The position numbers and the translations under genes are program-made. Below the pieces are notes generated by a model. It did not search any database. It was not told the DNA's origin and worked only from the letters and a program-made list of their open reading frames with translations. 64,000 bases of DNA from an uncultured Bacteroides sp. (GTDB taxonomy: Bacteria > Bacteroidota > Bacteroidia > Bacteroidales > Bacteroidaceae), in NCBI GenBank assembly GCA_949296575.1, contig CASFPE010000018.1, positions 62,001 to 126,000 on the forward strand, written 5' to 3'. Below are positions 17,511 to 27,710 of the stretch, piece by piece. Within the stretch, counting starts at the first letter, position 1. Each line of letters opens with the position of its first letter.

Positions 17511-18866
17511 TTATCGCACGGTTGTGGTTTCCCCAATCCATCCGCCAATGGTGACGGCATCTCCTTTCTTGATGCCGAGGAAGAACAGGTCTTCAGCCTT
17601 TGGCGTGTGCGCAGAGTAAGCATTGATGAGTTCCTGTGCCTGTTCTGCGCAGCTGGGATCGATGCTCTTTGCGCGTTGCAGCTTGTCGATGGCCAAGAAA
17701 TAGGTGCATTTGTTCAAGGCCGGCTCATCGCTCCAGTTGGGGCTTGCCGCATACATTTGCGCCAACAAGATGTAGGGCGCACCCTTGGTCGGGTTGAGCG
17801 CGATGGCATCTTTCGCATATCTCTTTGCAATGGAATAGCTCTTGGCGGAGGTCAGCATGGCAGCAGCGTTGTAAGCATATTCGGCAGCCTTCACGCTGTC
17901 TTTCTCCAAACTGAGCGCTTCGTCCATGTATTTGATGATATCGTCAGAGTTTCCTTTCTTGAACGCATTGTATGCGCATCCCACAGCTGTTTCAGCCGTC
18001 GGGCTGAGTTGGTGAGCATAGACGGAAGCGGTTGCATACGCTTCTTCGTCCTGGCAGTTGAGCATCCTCATCACTTTGATGACATTGTTCAGGTAGTCCA
18101 AGTCGTTCTTGTTTTGTTCCACTTTCGGCCCGTAAACGGTTTGCAGCATGGTGCAGTCGGCGGCGCCGCTGTTCACCAGGTAAGCGTCCAAGTTCTCTTT
18201 CACCACTTCGTAGCGTTTCTTGTCTTTCTCGTTGGCTGCCTTTTCCACGGCTTCATCGGTGTATTGGCTGGCGAACAGGTAGTCTTGGATGAGTTGCTCG
18301 CGGTAAGCGTCATCTTTTTTGAATTTCTGTGTGGCGATGTCCATGAACTCTTGCAGCACATAGTATTCTGTGTTGTAAGTGTCCAGTTCGATGGCTTCTT
18401 TGAAAAGGGCGTAAGCTTGGTTCAGGTCTTTGCCGCCCATGGTGTAATAGTCGTGGGCTTTCAGTCCTACGATTGCGCCTTTGGTGGTGCCTCTTTTGAC
18501 CAATTTGTTCAGCTTGTCCAGGTATTGGATGCGTTGGTCATGCACTTTCATCAATTCTTCGAAGTAAGTTTGCTTTTTGGTGGCATCCTTTTCGTTCTCG
18601 ATGAGCCAGCGCAGGATTTTCGCGCCGTTCGTGTATGTTCCCACTTGTGCGACGGGTGCTTCAGTGAAGACGGCTTTCCAAGGCTCGTAAGCATCTTTGA
18701 AGTTGTCGGTTTTCACGTACTCTGTGTAGATGCTGATGTTCCTCAGGCATCTGATACTGTCTTCACCATGGCCGAATCTGGAGCCATCTTCAACGCCTTT
18801 CTGTGCAAAGGATGTGGTCATTCCTGCACATACGATAGCGGCTGCTAAAAAAACTTTCTTTTTCAT
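17511..18866 (-). CDS. Secreted tetratricopeptide repeat protein
   Basis: A 451-residue protein with a clean signal peptide (MKKKVFLAAAIVCAGMTTSFAQ). Helical repeats follow, including TPR-like units near the C-terminus (SIAKRYAKDAIALNPTKGAPYILLAQMY). Start at ATG 18866, 29 bp downstream of the barrel gene's stop; an extension to 18950 would overlap that gene. It is co-directional with the barrel gene and lptC. It is probably a periplasmic protein related to envelope assembly, but the role is unknown. Confidence 0.8.
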   Translation of the reverse strand: MKKKVFLAAAIVCAGMTTSFAQKGVEDGSRFGHGEDSIRCLRNISIYTEYVKTDNFKDAYEPWKAVFTEAPVAQVGTYTNGAKILRWLIENEKDATKKQTYFEELMKVHDQRIQYLDKLNKLVKRGTTKGAIVGLKAHDYYTMGGKDLNQAYALFKEAIELDTYNTEYYVLQEFMDIATQKFKKDDAYREQLIQDYLFASQYTDEAVEKAANEKDKKRYEVVKENLDAYLVNSGAADCTMLQTVYGPKVEQNKNDLDYLNNVIKVMRMLNCQDEEAYATASVYAHQLSPTAETAVGCAYNAFKKGNSDDIIKYMDEALSLEKDSVKAAEYAYNAAAMLTSAKSYSIAKRYAKDAIALNPTKGAPYILLAQMYAASPNWSDEPALNKCTYFLAIDKLQRAKSIDPSCAEQAQELINAYSAHTPKAEDLFFLGIKKGDAVTIGGWIGETTTVR

Positions 18867-18895
18867 TGTATAAATATTTAATTCATGTTGTTCTG

Positions 18896-20161
18896 TCATT
18901 CTACCCTCCATTTCGCAAACCAGCGTTCGTTGAACGTCAAGCCGATGCATAGTCGCAGGTAATTTTCTTCCAGCATGTAGGTTTTGGCTTGCGGCTTCAC
19001 TTTGATGTATTGCGCGGACACGTTCAATATGGATTTGTTCTGGAAGACGGGCAAGCCGAATCCGGCGGATACTCCGAACTCGTCGGCGCTGTTGCCGTCG
19101 GCCATTTTGGCGTAAGAGTTGGAGTAATATGCTCCTGCGCGGTATTTGATTCGGCTGAAGTAGTTCCGCTTGAACGGGTTAGGGATGTATTCCACGCCTA
19201 CGGCGTATTTGGAACGGTCGTTCAACTGGCGGGTCTTGCTGAAGTAGCGTGCGTCTTCCCATTTTTGCAGGCTGTAGTCGAACCCTACGGTCAGCTGGTT
19301 GTTGCGGCAGTAGCTGATGCCTGCCCCGAAGCTGTGGGGGAGGTCGAACGAATAACCTGTCTGCGTGGCGATGCTTTGGATGGCTGTGTAGGATTCATTG
19401 TTCAGCTTGTGCTTCAATGAGTACACGGCGCCGATGGTGAGGCTGTTTTGCGGATTGAGGGCTTGTGTGTATTGGATGCCGAAATCCAGCTTGTAGTCTT
19501 TCACCTTCACGTGGTTTTCTTTGTAAGAGAGGTCGAACGACGCGTCGGAGAAGCTCACTTGCGTGGCTTGCGTGACGGAGCCGAACAGGTAGGAAGCGTT
19601 GAAGCCCACCGAAAGGTTGTCGATGATTTTGACGCCCATGCCTAAGAATATCTGTGTCAGTCCGCCGTTGCCTGCATAAGTGTGGTAGGCGTTCAGGCTG
19701 GTGTGGGTGGGGCTTTGCATGCTGCTTTCCGTGCTGATGTTGTATCCCACGCTGCTGAACGGCAGGATGCCGATGGTCATGCCCAATCCTTTGTGCAGGC
19801 GGAACTGCATGGCCATGTAGTCGAAACTGGTGTTTTTTGCATTGATTTTGGCATTGCCGTCGCCCAGATTGGCATTTTGGAAAGAGAATCCTCCATCAAA
19901 GAGAAAAGTCAGCGAGTCGATGGCGGTGTACGATGCGGGGTTGGCCGTGTTGATTTGCGCGCCGTTGCGCAACCCGTAGGCGATTCCTCCCATGGCGGTG
20001 TTGTTCCCCATGGTTTGGTTAGACAGCAATCCCCATCCATACCGCGTGTAGGGCGAGTTGGTGTTAGGTGAAGAACCGCTTTCTCCGTTGCTTTGCGCCA
20101 AGGCGTGGATGGCAAGGAGTGCCAAAGGGAGCGCGCAAAGAATCTTTTTATATAAGGTCAT
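18896..20161 (-). CDS. Outer-membrane beta-barrel protein, unknown
   Basis: 421 residues with a signal peptide (ALLAIHALAQ) and alternating aromatic/polar beta strands through to the C-terminus. Early it has SPYTRYGWGLLSNQTMGNNTAMGG and ANPASYTAID, reminiscent of FadL/PorV-like barrels in Bacteroidetes. The last residues (FNERWFAKWRVE) are compatible with a barrel-ending strand. It heads a run of minus-strand envelope genes: TPR protein, lptC, CNNM protein. Substrate unknown. Confidence 0.72.
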   Translation of the reverse strand: MTLYKKILCALPLALLAIHALAQSNGESGSSPNTNSPYTRYGWGLLSNQTMGNNTAMGGIAYGLRNGAQINTANPASYTAIDSLTFLFDGGFSFQNANLGDGNAKINAKNTSFDYMAMQFRLHKGLGMTIGILPFSSVGYNISTESSMQSPTHTSLNAYHTYAGNGGLTQIFLGMGVKIIDNLSVGFNASYLFGSVTQATQVSFSDASFDLSYKENHVKVKDYKLDFGIQYTQALNPQNSLTIGAVYSLKHKLNNESYTAIQSIATQTGYSFDLPHSFGAGISYCRNNQLTVGFDYSLQKWEDARYFSKTRQLNDRSKYAVGVEYIPNPFKRNYFSRIKYRAGAYYSNSYAKMADGNSADEFGVSAGFGLPVFQNKSILNVSAQYIKVKPQAKTYMLEENYLRLCIGLTFNERWFAKWRVE

Positions 20162-20211
20162 CGTAACTAACTATTCTGTTTTGTTCTTTCCTTAACCGAG
20201 GAAATTGTTTG

Positions 20212-20244
20212 CAAAGATGCTACTTTTTATGCTTGTAATCAAAA
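20212..20244 (-). promoter_or_regulatory. Candidate promoter of the barrel gene
   Basis: CATCTTTG (20219-20212, one mismatch to TANNTTTG) with TTTTG at 20244-20240 about 20 bp upstream, 51 bp before the start codon. Confidence 0.5.
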
Positions 20245-20466
20245 GAATTTCCTTTATGCGCCGTTAAAAAAACAAAACTGCACGGCATCGCGGCTGATTT
20301 CCTGCTTCCATCCTTTTGTTTTTGGGGTTTGTCCGGGGCTGGATGACGGTGGGCATCCTGTTTTTCCGCAAGAGTCCAAGGAAACTTCGTGCCGGCGTCT
20401 TCGCTTTTGGGTTTATTTGTACGGAATATTCATAGCATTTTGTAGAAGCCTTTGCAAGGTGTGTTT

Positions 20467-20531
20467 TGCACGATTAATAATCGTGCAGCCTGAAGATTAA
20501 TAATCGTACACGTGTACGATTAATAATCGTG
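20467..20531. repeat. Tandem palindrome array B (3 x 23 bp)
   Basis: The core GATTAATAATC recurs at 20472, 20495 and 20518, an exact 23-bp period. The first copy sits in a perfect inverted repeat with 10-bp arms TGCACGATTA/TAATCGTGCA around one base. The second and third keep the core but have partly mismatched outer arms. Confidence 0.82.
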
Positions 20532-20731
20532 CATAAAATCTTTCCTGAAAGGTTGTCGGAACCATGGCGTAAGATTCATGGATTTTCCATGTCCGTTGCC
20601 TCGTTTCCAAGGGAAACGGTTGCGGGCGTGTCCATGGCGGCTGGTGGATGTTTGCCGAGGTTCGGGAGAGCTTTGGGGGGCGTTGAAGCGGAATATTTGG
20701 CGGGAGATTCCTGTATGTTGGGAGATTTGTT

Positions 20732-20739
20732 TACCTTTG
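20732..20739 (+). promoter_or_regulatory. -7 box of the DUF4105 gene
   Basis: TACCTTTG fits TANNTTTG. Its position argues for translation starting at 20786 and not at the ATG at 20750, which would leave almost no 5' leader. Confidence 0.55.
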
Positions 20740-20785
20740 CGCGCTATAAATGAAAATAGGAATGTTGGGTTTGTTTGCCATGCTT

Positions 20786-21979
20786 ATGCGGAAATGCAAT
20801 CTGTTGTTGCTTTGCGCCTGCTTTTTGTTTGTGCAAAGCCTGCCTTTGAAGGCAGTTCCGGCTCCTGCCGATTCGGTGCGTGTCAGCTTGCTGACTTGTT
20901 CTCCTGGCGGGGAAATTTATGCTTTGTTCGGCCACACAGCTTTGCGTTATGAGAATCTCACGACGGGCGTGGATTGGGTGTTCAATTACGGCATGTTCAG
21001 TTTCAATGCGCCGCATTTTGTCTGGCGCTTTGTCAAGGGCGACACGCATTACATGCTGGGCGTCAATTCATTTGATGACTTCCGGGCGGAATACATGGAG
21101 CGTGGTTCCGTGGTTTACGGGCAAGAGCTTCTTCTGTCGCCTTCCGAGAAGCGGGAGATGGCGGGTTTCTTGTTGTGGAACAGCCGCCCGGAGAACCGCA
21201 CTTACCTTTACAACTTTTTTTATGACAATTGCACGACCCGTGCGCGCGACTGCATAGAGAACCATCTGCACGGGGAAGTCCTTTACAAGGGAGCGGAAAA
21301 GGAGCGGTCGTTCCGCGACATTGTGCATGAACATGCTGTGGGGCATGAATGGGCTTGCTTCGGGATGGACCTTTGCTTGGGCAGCCCGGCCGACCGGCCT
21401 GTGCCTTTGCGATTGCAGATGTTTGCGCCGTTTTACCTGATGCATGCCGTGGATTCGGCTTATGTTGCGGATGCGTCCACGGGCGTTGAGCGGCGTTTGG
21501 CACGTCCGGCCGCGCCGGTGGTGCGGCCGGCAGCGGAGGCGGACCATGCAGAACACTATTGGCTGACCCCTTTGCAGGCGGCATGGCTCTTGTTTTTTGC
21601 GGTGGCTTTTTTCAGTGTGCGTGGCTTTTTGCGCCGGAAAAATTATGCAGGGTTGGATGCTTTGCTGTTTGGCGCGGCCGGCGCGGCGGGATGCGTCGTC
21701 GCTTTCCTCGCTTTCTTTTCGATTCATCCGGCGGTGTCTCCCAATTACCTGCTGGCAGTGTTCCATCCGGTCCATCTGTTGTACCTGCCCGTCCTTGTTT
21801 GGAGGGCGGCAAAAGGGAAGCGGGATGTGTACCATTGGGCGAATCTTGTTGTTTTAACACTTTTTATTGTGCTTTTCGGCTGTTTCCCGCAAAAATTCAA
21901 CTTGGCAGTATTACCTTTGGCCGCAAGTTTGTGGTTCCGTTCGGCGAGCCACGTGGCTTTGATGTATAAAGACCAATAA
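20786..21979 (+). CDS. DUF4105 (Lnb-like periplasmic domain) membrane protein
   Basis: 397 residues: a signal peptide (MRKCNLLLLCACFLFVQ), a DUF4105 domain (about 30-185) and four hydrophobic helices (about 255-385). The DUF4105 domain has CSPGGEIYALFGHTALRY and YDNCTTRARD, the latter carrying the family's conserved Cys. This domain is also found at the N-terminus of the lipoprotein N-acyltransferase Lnb, where it is periplasmic. A role in lipoprotein or envelope modification is possible but unproven here. An in-frame ATG at 20750 would add 12 residues. The stop directly abuts the start of the next gene. Confidence 0.82.
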   Translation: MRKCNLLLLCACFLFVQSLPLKAVPAPADSVRVSLLTCSPGGEIYALFGHTALRYENLTTGVDWVFNYGMFSFNAPHFVWRFVKGDTHYMLGVNSFDDFRAEYMERGSVVYGQELLLSPSEKREMAGFLLWNSRPENRTYLYNFFYDNCTTRARDCIENHLHGEVLYKGAEKERSFRDIVHEHAVGHEWACFGMDLCLGSPADRPVPLRLQMFAPFYLMHAVDSAYVADASTGVERRLARPAAPVVRPAAEADHAEHYWLTPLQAAWLLFFAVAFFSVRGFLRRKNYAGLDALLFGAAGAAGCVVAFLAFFSIHPAVSPNYLLAVFHPVHLLYLPVLVWRAAKGKRDVYHWANLVVLTLFIVLFGCFPQKFNLAVLPLAASLWFRSASHVALMYKDQ

Positions 21980-23584
21980 ATGAAAGAACGTTTGCTGACA
22001 TCCTTGATTACGGCTTTGGCTTTCTCTGGATTGCCGGCGCAGACATTGCCTTCTGTCCCAAGGTTGGTGGTCGGGCTTTCGATAGACCAATTGCGGGCAG
22101 ACTACGTGGAAGCTTTCTCCTCTTTGTACGGGGAAAAGGGCTTCAAGCGCTTGTGGAAAGAAGGCCGTGTTTACCAGAATGCGGACTATGGTTTCTCTGC
22201 GGTAGACAAAGCATCGTCGGTGGCGGCCGTCTACACAGGTGCAATGCCCAGCGTCAACGGCATCATTGCGGAAAACTGGATGGACCGCCGCACGGTGCGG
22301 CCTTTGAATTGCGTGGAAGACCCCGCATACATGGGCATTTACACGGATGAAAGCACGTCGGCGGCTGCGGTGTTGTCTTCCACGCTGACGGATGAGCTGA
22401 AGGCCGGCACGCAGGGCCGGGCCTATGTCTATTCCATCGCTCCTTTCCGCGAAGCGGCGGTTATCGCCGCCGGGCATGCGGGCGACGGCGCATTTTGGCT
22501 GAATGATGCCACGGGGAAATGGTGCGGCACGACGTATTATCCCGAATTTCCTTACTGGCTGACGCAGTACAACGACCGGCAGGGGCTGGACCAGCGCATC
22601 GGCGACATCGTATGGGAGCCGTTGTGGCCTGCGGAGAAATACACGTTCCTTTCCTCAGAGTGGGAGCAGGATACCTTTCGGCATTCCTTCAAGGACTTCA
22701 GGGGCGCTTCTTACCGTGCGTTCAAGACAACGCCTTTTGTGAATGACGAGGTGAACCGCGTGGCGGCAGAATGCCTGCGCAACAGCCCGATGGGCGAGGA
22801 CGGCATCCCTGATTTCCTGGCATTGTCCTATTATGCGGGCAACTATGCGCACAAGACGGTGATGGAAGCCCCCTTGGAAATGCAGGACGCTTACGTGCGC
22901 TTGGACCAGAGCCTGGCCGAACTGCTGGACTTGATAGACCGGGAAGTGGGCTTGCGCAACACCTTGTTTTTCATCTTTTCCACGGGTTATGCGGATGCCG
23001 ATGCCCCTGACCTGGCGAAATACAGGATTCCCGCAGGCAAGTTCTACCCGGAGCGTTGCGCCGCTTTGCTGAACATGTACCTGAACGCCGTTTATGGCGA
23101 GGGGCTTTTTGTGGAAGCATACCATGGCTCGCAAATCTACCTGAACCATGAAGTGATAGAGAAAAAGCAACTGGACTTGCCGGAAGTCATCGGCAAGTCT
23201 GCCGACTTCTTGATACAATTCAGCGGTGTCAGCGAAGTGTACACGGCTTACCGCCTGCTGTTGGGCGCATGGACCCCGGAGGTTTACCGGGTGCGGAATT
23301 CTTTCCACCGCGAGCGTTCGGGCGATTTGCTGGTTGATGTGCTGCCCGGATGGACGGTGGTGCAGGAAAAGGCAGAGGACACGAAAGTGGTTCGCAAGGC
23401 GTGCATGGCCGCCCCCCTCGTGTTCTTCGGATGGGACGTGAAGCCCGGCCTTGTCCGCACGCCGGTGAATGTAGGCCGCATTGCACCGTCGTTGGCCGGG
23501 ATGATGCGCATCCGGGCGCCCAATGCATGCTCGAACCCGCCTTTGGAAGACATACGGGCAAATAAGCAAACCGATTTGCCGTAA
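21980..23584 (+). CDS. Alkaline-phosphatase-fold protein with degenerate active site
   Basis: A 534-residue secreted protein (signal peptide ending SGLPAQ) of the type I phosphodiesterase/alkaline phosphatase superfamily. The first metal strand is present (VGLSIDQLRADY, D36), as is the YTG...PS.NGI block (residues 85-95). In active PafA/NPP-like enzymes this block is preceded by a nucleophile Thr and has His before the GI. Here those positions read Lys77 and Asn93, and no DHG motif is visible in the C-terminal half. Catalysis is therefore doubtful. It starts directly after the DUF4105 stop (TAA-ATG), implying coupled expression. Confidence 0.75.
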   Translation: MKERLLTSLITALAFSGLPAQTLPSVPRLVVGLSIDQLRADYVEAFSSLYGEKGFKRLWKEGRVYQNADYGFSAVDKASSVAAVYTGAMPSVNGIIAENWMDRRTVRPLNCVEDPAYMGIYTDESTSAAAVLSSTLTDELKAGTQGRAYVYSIAPFREAAVIAAGHAGDGAFWLNDATGKWCGTTYYPEFPYWLTQYNDRQGLDQRIGDIVWEPLWPAEKYTFLSSEWEQDTFRHSFKDFRGASYRAFKTTPFVNDEVNRVAAECLRNSPMGEDGIPDFLALSYYAGNYAHKTVMEAPLEMQDAYVRLDQSLAELLDLIDREVGLRNTLFFIFSTGYADADAPDLAKYRIPAGKFYPERCAALLNMYLNAVYGEGLFVEAYHGSQIYLNHEVIEKKQLDLPEVIGKSADFLIQFSGVSEVYTAYRLLLGAWTPEVYRVRNSFHRERSGDLLVDVLPGWTVVQEKAEDTKVVRKACMAAPLVFFGWDVKPGLVRTPVNVGRIAPSLAGMMRIRAPNACSNPPLEDIRANKQTDLP

Positions 23585-23608
23585 AGTCGCTTTTTTGAAT
23601 TACCTTTG
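23575..23608 (+). promoter_or_regulatory. Candidate secA promoter
   Basis: TACCTTTG at 23601-23608, with TTTG at 23575-23578, 22 bp upstream. The leader is about 35 nt. The -33 element overlaps the end of the preceding gene. Confidence 0.55.
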
Positions 23609-23648
23609 CAACGCAAAATCAATATTTGGACTATAAACAGATTATATA

Positions 23649-26600
23649 ATGGGATTTAATGAATTTCTAAGCAAGATATTCGGGAACAAGTCTACCCGCG
23701 ACATGAAAGAAATACAACCGTGGGTAGAAAAAATAAAAGCCGCATACCCGGAAATTGAAAAGTTGAGCAACGATGGGCTTCGGGCAAAGACGCAGGAGTT
23801 GAAACAGAGAATCCGCGAATCGGCTGCCGAAGAACAGGCGCAGATCGACCAACTGAAAGCCAGCGTGGAAGCTACGGAACTGGAAGACCGTGAGGAACTT
23901 TTTGCCAAAATCGACAAATTGGAGAAAGAAGTGCTGGACAAGTACGAGAAGGCACTGAACGAAGTGCTGCCGGAAGCCTTTGCCATCGTGAAAGACACCG
24001 CCCGGAGGTTCACGGAGAATGAGGAAATCGTGGTGACAGCCACCGACTTCGACCGCGAACTGGCCGCCACGAAAGACTTTGTGCGCATCGAAGGCGACAA
24101 GGCCGTTTACCAAAACCATTGGATGGCGGGCGGCAACGAAATCACATGGAACATGGTGCATTACGATGTGCAGCTGTTTGGCGGCGTGGTGCTTCACCAA
24201 GGAAAGATTGCGGAAATGGCGACCGGCGAAGGAAAAACGTTGGTGGCCACACTGCCCGTGTTCCTCAACGCATTGACAGGAAACGGCGTGCATGTCGTCA
24301 CGGTGAACGACTACCTGTCCAAACGCGACTCCGAATGGATGGGACCCCTTTACATGTTCCATGGCTTGAGCGTGGACTGCATCGACAAGCACCAGCCCAA
24401 TTCTGAAGCGCGGCGGAAAGCCTACATGGCCGACATCACTTTCGGCACCAACAATGAGTTCGGTTTCGACTACCTGCGCGACAACATGGCCATCAGCCCG
24501 AAAGACTTGGTGCAACGGCAGCATAACTACGCCATTGTCGACGAGGTGGACTCGGTGTTGATTGACGATGCCCGCACGCCTTTGATCATCTCCGGCCCCG
24601 TTCCGAAAGGCGAGGACCAATTGTTCGAGCAACTCCGCCCGTTGGTGGAACGCTTGGTGAGCGTGCAAAAGACATTGGCCACCAAATTCCTGACGGACGC
24701 GAAACGCCTGATTGCTTCCGACGACAAGAAGGAACAGGAAGAAGGCTTCCTCGCCCTCTACCGCAGCCACAAGGCATTGCCGAAAAACAAGGCGTTGATC
24801 AAGTTCCTGAGCGAGCCGGGCATCAAGGCCGGCATGCTGAAGACGGAAGAAATTTACATGGAGCAGAACAACAAGCGGATGCCCGAAGCAGTGGAACCGC
24901 TGTATTTCGTGATTGACGAGAAGCTGAACAGCGTGGACTTGACGGACAAGGGCGTGGACCTGATTACCGGAAACTCGGAAGACCCCACCTTGTTTGTCCT
25001 GCCTGACATCACGTCGGAACTCTCTGCATTGGAGAACGAAACCGGCCTGTCGGACGAGGAAAAGCTGGCGAAGAAAGATGAATTGCTGACGAACTACGCC
25101 ATCAAGTCCGAACGGGTGCATACCATCAACCAGTTGCTGAAGGCATACACCATGTTCGAGAAGGATGATGAATACGTGGTCATCGACGGCCAAGTGAAGA
25201 TTGTGGACGAACAGACAGGACGTATCATGGAAGGCCGCCGCTACTCCGACGGGCTTCACCAGGCCATCGAGGCCAAGGAACGCGTGAAGGTGGAAGCAGC
25301 CACGCAGACTTTTGCCACAATCACGTTGCAGAACTATTTCCGCATGTACCATAAGCTGGCCGGCATGACGGGTACGGCAGAGACGGAAGCAGGCGAGTTC
25401 TGGGACATCTATAAACTGGACGTGGTGGTGATTCCCACGAACCGACCCATTGCCCGCATCGACATGAACGACCGCGTTTACAAGACGAAGCGCGAGAAAT
25501 ACAAGGCGGTCATCGAGGAAATCGAGAAGATGGTGGCCGCCGGCCGCCCGGTATTGGTGGGTACCACTTCGGTGGAAATCTCCGAGATGTTGAGCAAGAT
25601 GCTGGACATGCGCAAGATAGAGCATAACGTGCTGAACGCGAAATTGCACCAGAAAGAAGCCGACATCGTGGCGCAGGCCGGGCAAAAGAGCATCGTGACC
25701 ATCGCAACAAACATGGCAGGCCGTGGAACCGACATCAAGCTAAGCCCCGAAGTGCGCGAAGCAGGCGGCTTGGCCATCATCGGCACGGAACGGCATGAAT
25801 CGCGTCGCGTTGACCGCCAGTTGCGCGGACGTGCCGGTCGTCAGGGCGACCCCGGCTCGTCTGTGTTCTTTGTTTCTTTGGAAGACGACTTGATGCGCCT
25901 GTTCTCGTCGGACCGCATTGCCAGCGTGATGGACAAGTTAGGCTTCAAGGAAGGGGAGATGATTGAACACAAGATGATTTCCAACTCCATTGAAAGGGCG
26001 CAGAAGAAAGTGGAGGAGAACAACTTCGGCATCCGCAAACGCTTGCTGGAATACGATGACGTGATGAACAAGCAGCGTGTGGTCATCTACACGAAACGCC
26101 GCCATGCGCTGATGGGTGAACGCATCGGCATGGACATTGTTAACATGATTTGGGAACGTTGCGACAATGCCATCATGAACAATGATTATGAAGGAGCCAA
26201 GATGGACATACTCCAAGTGCTGGCCATGGAAGCTCCTTTCACAGAAGAAGACTTCCGCAACGAGAAGCGCGACGCATTGGTGGACAAGACTTTTGCGGTA
26301 GCGATGGAGAACTTCAAACGGAAGACGGAACGCCTGGCGCAGATTGCCAACCCGGTCATCAAGCAAGTGTATGAGAACCAAGGGCAGATGTATGAAAACA
26401 TCCTGATTCCGATTACCGACGGCAAGCGCATTTATAACATCCCGTGCAACCTGAAGGCGGCATACGAGAGCGAATGCAAGGAGGTGGTGAAATCGTTTGA
26501 GAAGGCCATCTTGCTGCACACCATCGACGAGGCTTGGAAGGAAAACCTCCGAGAGTTGGACGAACTGAAGCATTCCGTGCAGAACGCCAGCTACGAGCAG

Positions 26601-26948
26601 AAAGACCCGTTGCTGATTTACAAGCTGGAATCGGTGAACCTGTTTGATGCCATGGTGAACCGCATCAACAACCAGACGGTCTCCATCTTGATGCGTGGGC
26701 AAATCCCGGTGCAGCAGCAACAGCCTGCGCAAGTGCGTGAGGCAGCCCCGGAACCGGCACGTTCCCGCCAGCAATACCATGAGGAGAAGCGTGACTTGAA
26801 CGACCCTGCCCAGCAGCATGCGGCAGGAAGGGACACACGCGAAGTGAAGCGCGAGCCAATCCGTGCGGAAAAGACCGTGGGGCGCAACGACCCCTGCCCG
26901 TGCGGCAGCGGCAAGAAGTTCAAGAATTGCCACGGCCGCAACATGTAG
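23649..26948 (+). CDS. secA: Preprotein translocase ATPase SecA
   Basis: Motor of the Sec export pathway, driving unfolded preproteins through SecYEG. Walker A ATGEGKT (191-197), the [20 protein letters not shown] block, MTGTAETEA and the [14 protein letters not shown] motif VI are all present. A C-terminal zinc/SecB-binding tail [14 protein letters not shown] (C1083, C1085, C1094, H1095) follows a Gln/Pro-rich linker. At 1099 residues it is longer than the E. coli protein (901), with a charged insertion at about 55-100, typical of Bacteroidetes. It is transcribed alone, with its own promoter and terminator. Confidence 0.97.
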   Translation: MGFNEFLSKIFGNKSTRDMKEIQPWVEKIKAAYPEIEKLSNDGLRAKTQELKQRIRESAAEEQAQIDQLKASVEATELEDREELFAKIDKLEKEVLDKYEKALNEVLPEAFAIVKDTARRFTENEEIVVTATDFDRELAATKDFVRIEGDKAVYQNHWMAGGNEITWNMVHYDVQLFGGVVLHQGKIAEMATGEGKTLVATLPVFLNALTGNGVHVVTVNDYLSKRDSEWMGPLYMFHGLSVDCIDKHQPNSEARRKAYMADITFGTNNEFGFDYLRDNMAISPKDLVQRQHNYAIVDEVDSVLIDDARTPLIISGPVPKGEDQLFEQLRPLVERLVSVQKTLATKFLTDAKRLIASDDKKEQEEGFLALYRSHKALPKNKALIKFLSEPGIKAGMLKTEEIYMEQNNKRMPEAVEPLYFVIDEKLNSVDLTDKGVDLITGNSEDPTLFVLPDITSELSALENETGLSDEEKLAKKDELLTNYAIKSERVHTINQLLKAYTMFEKDDEYVVIDGQVKIVDEQTGRIMEGRRYSDGLHQAIEAKERVKVEAATQTFATITLQNYFRMYHKLAGMTGTAETEAGEFWDIYKLDVVVIPTNRPIARIDMNDRVYKTKREKYKAVIEEIEKMVAAGRPVLVGTTSVEISEMLSKMLDMRKIEHNVLNAKLHQKEADIVAQAGQKSIVTIATNMAGRGTDIKLSPEVREAGGLAIIGTERHESRRVDRQLRGRAGRQGDPGSSVFFVSLEDDLMRLFSSDRIASVMDKLGFKEGEMIEHKMISNSIERAQKKVEENNFGIRKRLLEYDDVMNKQRVVIYTKRRHALMGERIGMDIVNMIWERCDNAIMNNDYEGAKMDILQVLAMEAPFTEEDFRNEKRDALVDKTFAVAMENFKRKTERLAQIANPVIKQVYENQGQMYENILIPITDGKRIYNIPCNLKAAYESECKEVVKSFEKAILLHTIDEAWKENLRELDELKHSVQNASYEQKDPLLIYKLESVNLFDAMVNRINNQTVSILMRGQIPVQQQQPAQVREAAPEPARSRQQYHEEKRDLNDPAQQHAAGRDTREVKREPIRAEKTVGRNDPCPCGSGKKFKNCHGRNM

Positions 26949-26979
26949 CCTTGCTGCCAGTGCATATAATATAATGTGT

Positions 26980-27021
26980 GAATCCCCGCAACAGCCAGCA
27001 GGCCGCTGCGGGGATTCTTAT
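26980..27021 (+). terminator. secA terminator
   Basis: GAATCCCCGC (26980-26989) pairs perfectly with GCGGGGATTC (27008-27017), 31 bp after the secA stop, followed by a short TTATT tail. Confidence 0.7.
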
Positions 27022-27090
27022 TCATGGTGGATTAATGCGTTTTGCTTTTTCCCATTAGCCACTTAGTCTTATTAACACATTTTAGTTGAG

Positions 27091-27098
27091 TACCTTTG
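27091..27098 (+). promoter_or_regulatory. -7 box of the gene at 27158
   Basis: TACCTTTG matches TANNTTTG, giving a leader of about 55 nt. No clear -33 box. Confidence 0.5.
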
Positions 27099-27157
27099 TC
27101 GTTTTTTTACTACTAATAATATATTTGTGCATTCTTTTAACTAAGAATGTATTATTT

Positions 27158-27652
27158 ATGAAGAAGAACATTTTTATTATTGCGCTCATGTTATGCATGG
27201 GTATGACTGTTTTCGCCGGTGTTCCTTTGCAGAGGGGGACTTTTATGCAAATTCGTATCGTAGATGCAATTAACAGTAAGCAAGTTTCTACGCCTGTGGC
27301 CATAGTGGAAAATGACGTAATGTCTGAAGGCAAAGTCCTAATTAAGGCTGGAACTCCCGTTGCTTTGCAAGTGGATCGTAGGAAAGCAAAAGGATGTGGC
27401 CGTCCAGGAGAATTAACTGTTACTTTTTTGAATACTCAAGCTGTAGATGGGCAACTTGTCCCTTTAATGGGTGGAACAATGAATGTGGAAGGTCGTCCTA
27501 AAAAAGGATTGGCTATTGGATTAGGTGTTGGCATTGGTTGGTTTGTTTGGCCGGGATTAGCATGTCTGGCTATCAAGGGTGAGCAAGCAGAAATTCCGTC
27601 TGGCACAATTGTGACTAATGTTATGGTAGGAAATAATTTAGTTATTGAATAA
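27158..27652 (+). CDS. Hypothetical secreted protein
   Basis: 164 residues with a signal peptide (MKKNIFIIALMLCMGMTVFAG). Then comes a beta-rich region (LQRGTFMQIRIVDAINSKQVSTPVAIVENDV) and a glycine-rich hydrophobic stretch near the C-terminus (KKGLAIGLGVGIGWFVWPGLACLAIKG) that could span or insert into a membrane. Not recognised as a named family. I choose ATG 27158 over 27086 because the upstream extension overlaps the promoter box. It is a single-gene unit bounded by a promoter and a strong terminator, and more AT-rich than secA. Confidence 0.65.
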   Translation: MKKNIFIIALMLCMGMTVFAGVPLQRGTFMQIRIVDAINSKQVSTPVAIVENDVMSEGKVLIKAGTPVALQVDRRKAKGCGRPGELTVTFLNTQAVDGQLVPLMGGTMNVEGRPKKGLAIGLGVGIGWFVWPGLACLAIKGEQAEIPSGTIVTNVMVGNNLVIE

Positions 27653-27670
27653 TTGTTTGTCATTGATGTT

Positions 27671-27710
27671 AACGGCTTCATGGTTCTTATTGCCATGAAG
27701 CCGTTTTTTT
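27671..27710 (+). terminator. Rho-independent terminator
   Basis: CGGCTTCATGG (27673-27683) and CCATGAAGCCG (27693-27703) form a perfect 11-bp stem followed by seven T, 18 bp after the stop of the hypothetical secreted protein. Confidence 0.92.

Larger units (their letters stand above)
20162..20785. other. 624-bp divergent intergenic region
   Basis: Separates the minus-strand barrel gene from the plus-strand DUF4105 gene. It holds a promoter for each, palindrome array B (20467-20531) and two single palindromes at 20577-20591 (CATGGATTTTCCATG) and 20602-20618 (CGTTTCC AAG GGAAACG). No gene or known RNA was recognised in the rest. Confidence 0.6.

Noticed and set aside
20577..20618. Two further palindromes as a continuation of array B
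   Set aside because: Their centres are about 26 bp apart and 60-90 bp from the array, off its 23-bp period, so they are recorded only as isolated palindromes.
23667..25685. 672-codon minus-strand frame opposite secA
   Set aside because: Antisense to an unmistakable SecA; amino-acid composition (His/Val/Phe-rich) is that of a shadow frame.
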